From assembly GCA_023436825.1 (NCBI GenBank), contig JAEZHS010000252.1:1-22693 (forward strand): a stretch of 22,693 nucleotides of DNA. Direction: 5' to 3'. Source of the stretch: Pseudomonadota bacterium (GTDB lineage: Bacteria; Pseudomonadota; Alphaproteobacteria; Reyranellales; Reyranellaceae). A program made the translations under genes and the position numbers. Below the pieces are notes generated by a model. It ran no database searches. It saw nothing but the letters and a program-made list of their open reading frames with translations, and was not told where the DNA came from. Positions 22,674 through 22,693 of this stretch are shown here, in pieces; position 1 is the stretch's first letter, and each line of letters starts with the position of its first letter.

Positions 22674-22693
22674 CTCGGTGTCATGCCGAGCGA
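22674..22693. repeat. Possible start of another intergenic repeat
   Basis: CTCGG-TGTCATG-CCGAG (22674-22690) is a small dyad, and GTCATGCCGAGCGA resembles the GTCATG- starts of the other repeats in this window. The window ends here, so the extent is unknown. Confidence 0.3.

Overview
The window is high-GC chromosomal DNA from an alphaproteobacterium. The DUF1491 gene, the MalK/MalFG-type sugar transporter, the NlpD/DipM-like lipoprotein and the patatin (DUF3734)/acetoacetate decarboxylase remnants all fit Rhizobiales or Rhodospirillales. A Reyranella- or Bradyrhizobium-like origin is a guess, not a demonstration. No tRNA, rRNA, CRISPR array, transposase or phage gene was seen.

Layout. Positions 1-1118 (-) hold the N-terminal two thirds of peptide chain release factor 3, cut by the window edge. 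1494-1856 (+) is a small unknown protein. 1898-3245 is a scar: remnants of acetoacetate decarboxylase (-) and a patatin-like phospholipase (+) are joined head to head, both without N-termini. 3364-5064 (+) is a polytopic membrane protein. 5069-8422 (-) holds a DsbA-like isomerase, an acyl-CoA-ligase-type enzyme and a Gfo/Idh/MocA oxidoreductase; the last two are translationally coupled. Divergent from these, 8489-13211 (+) encodes a complete ABC sugar importer (ATPase, binding protein, two permeases) plus a small carboxypeptidase-regulatory-like protein. Palindromic repeats sit in two of its intergenic gaps. 13244-14242 (+) is a GH18 chitinase-like protein, 14442-14714 (+) a small helical protein, 14699-16507 (-) a Uup-type ABC-F ATPase, 16588-17520 (+) an unrecognised protein and 17596-17931 (+) a DUF1491 protein.

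Two systems stand out. (1) 18115-19921 (+) looks like a compact RiPP operon: an 81-aa candidate precursor with a GCLPCNSG motif, a DUF692/MNIO iron enzyme and a partner protein, each with a strong Shine-Dalgarno. (2) 21033-22627 (-) is a two-gene operon. Its second gene reads through an in-frame UGA at codon 93 in the context U-G-S-C, followed at the right distance by a bacterial SECIS-like hairpin. It is best read as a UGSC-family selenoprotein that ordinary ORF calling splits into two pieces. The upstream 354-aa gene is its probable partner.

Between these two systems lies an NlpD/DipM-like LysM-M23 lipoprotein (20088-21005, -). A 164-bp inverted repeat almost exactly fills the convergent gap between it and the RiPP operon. 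Related palindromic repeats occur at 10787-10895, 11833-11988 and 17541-17574.
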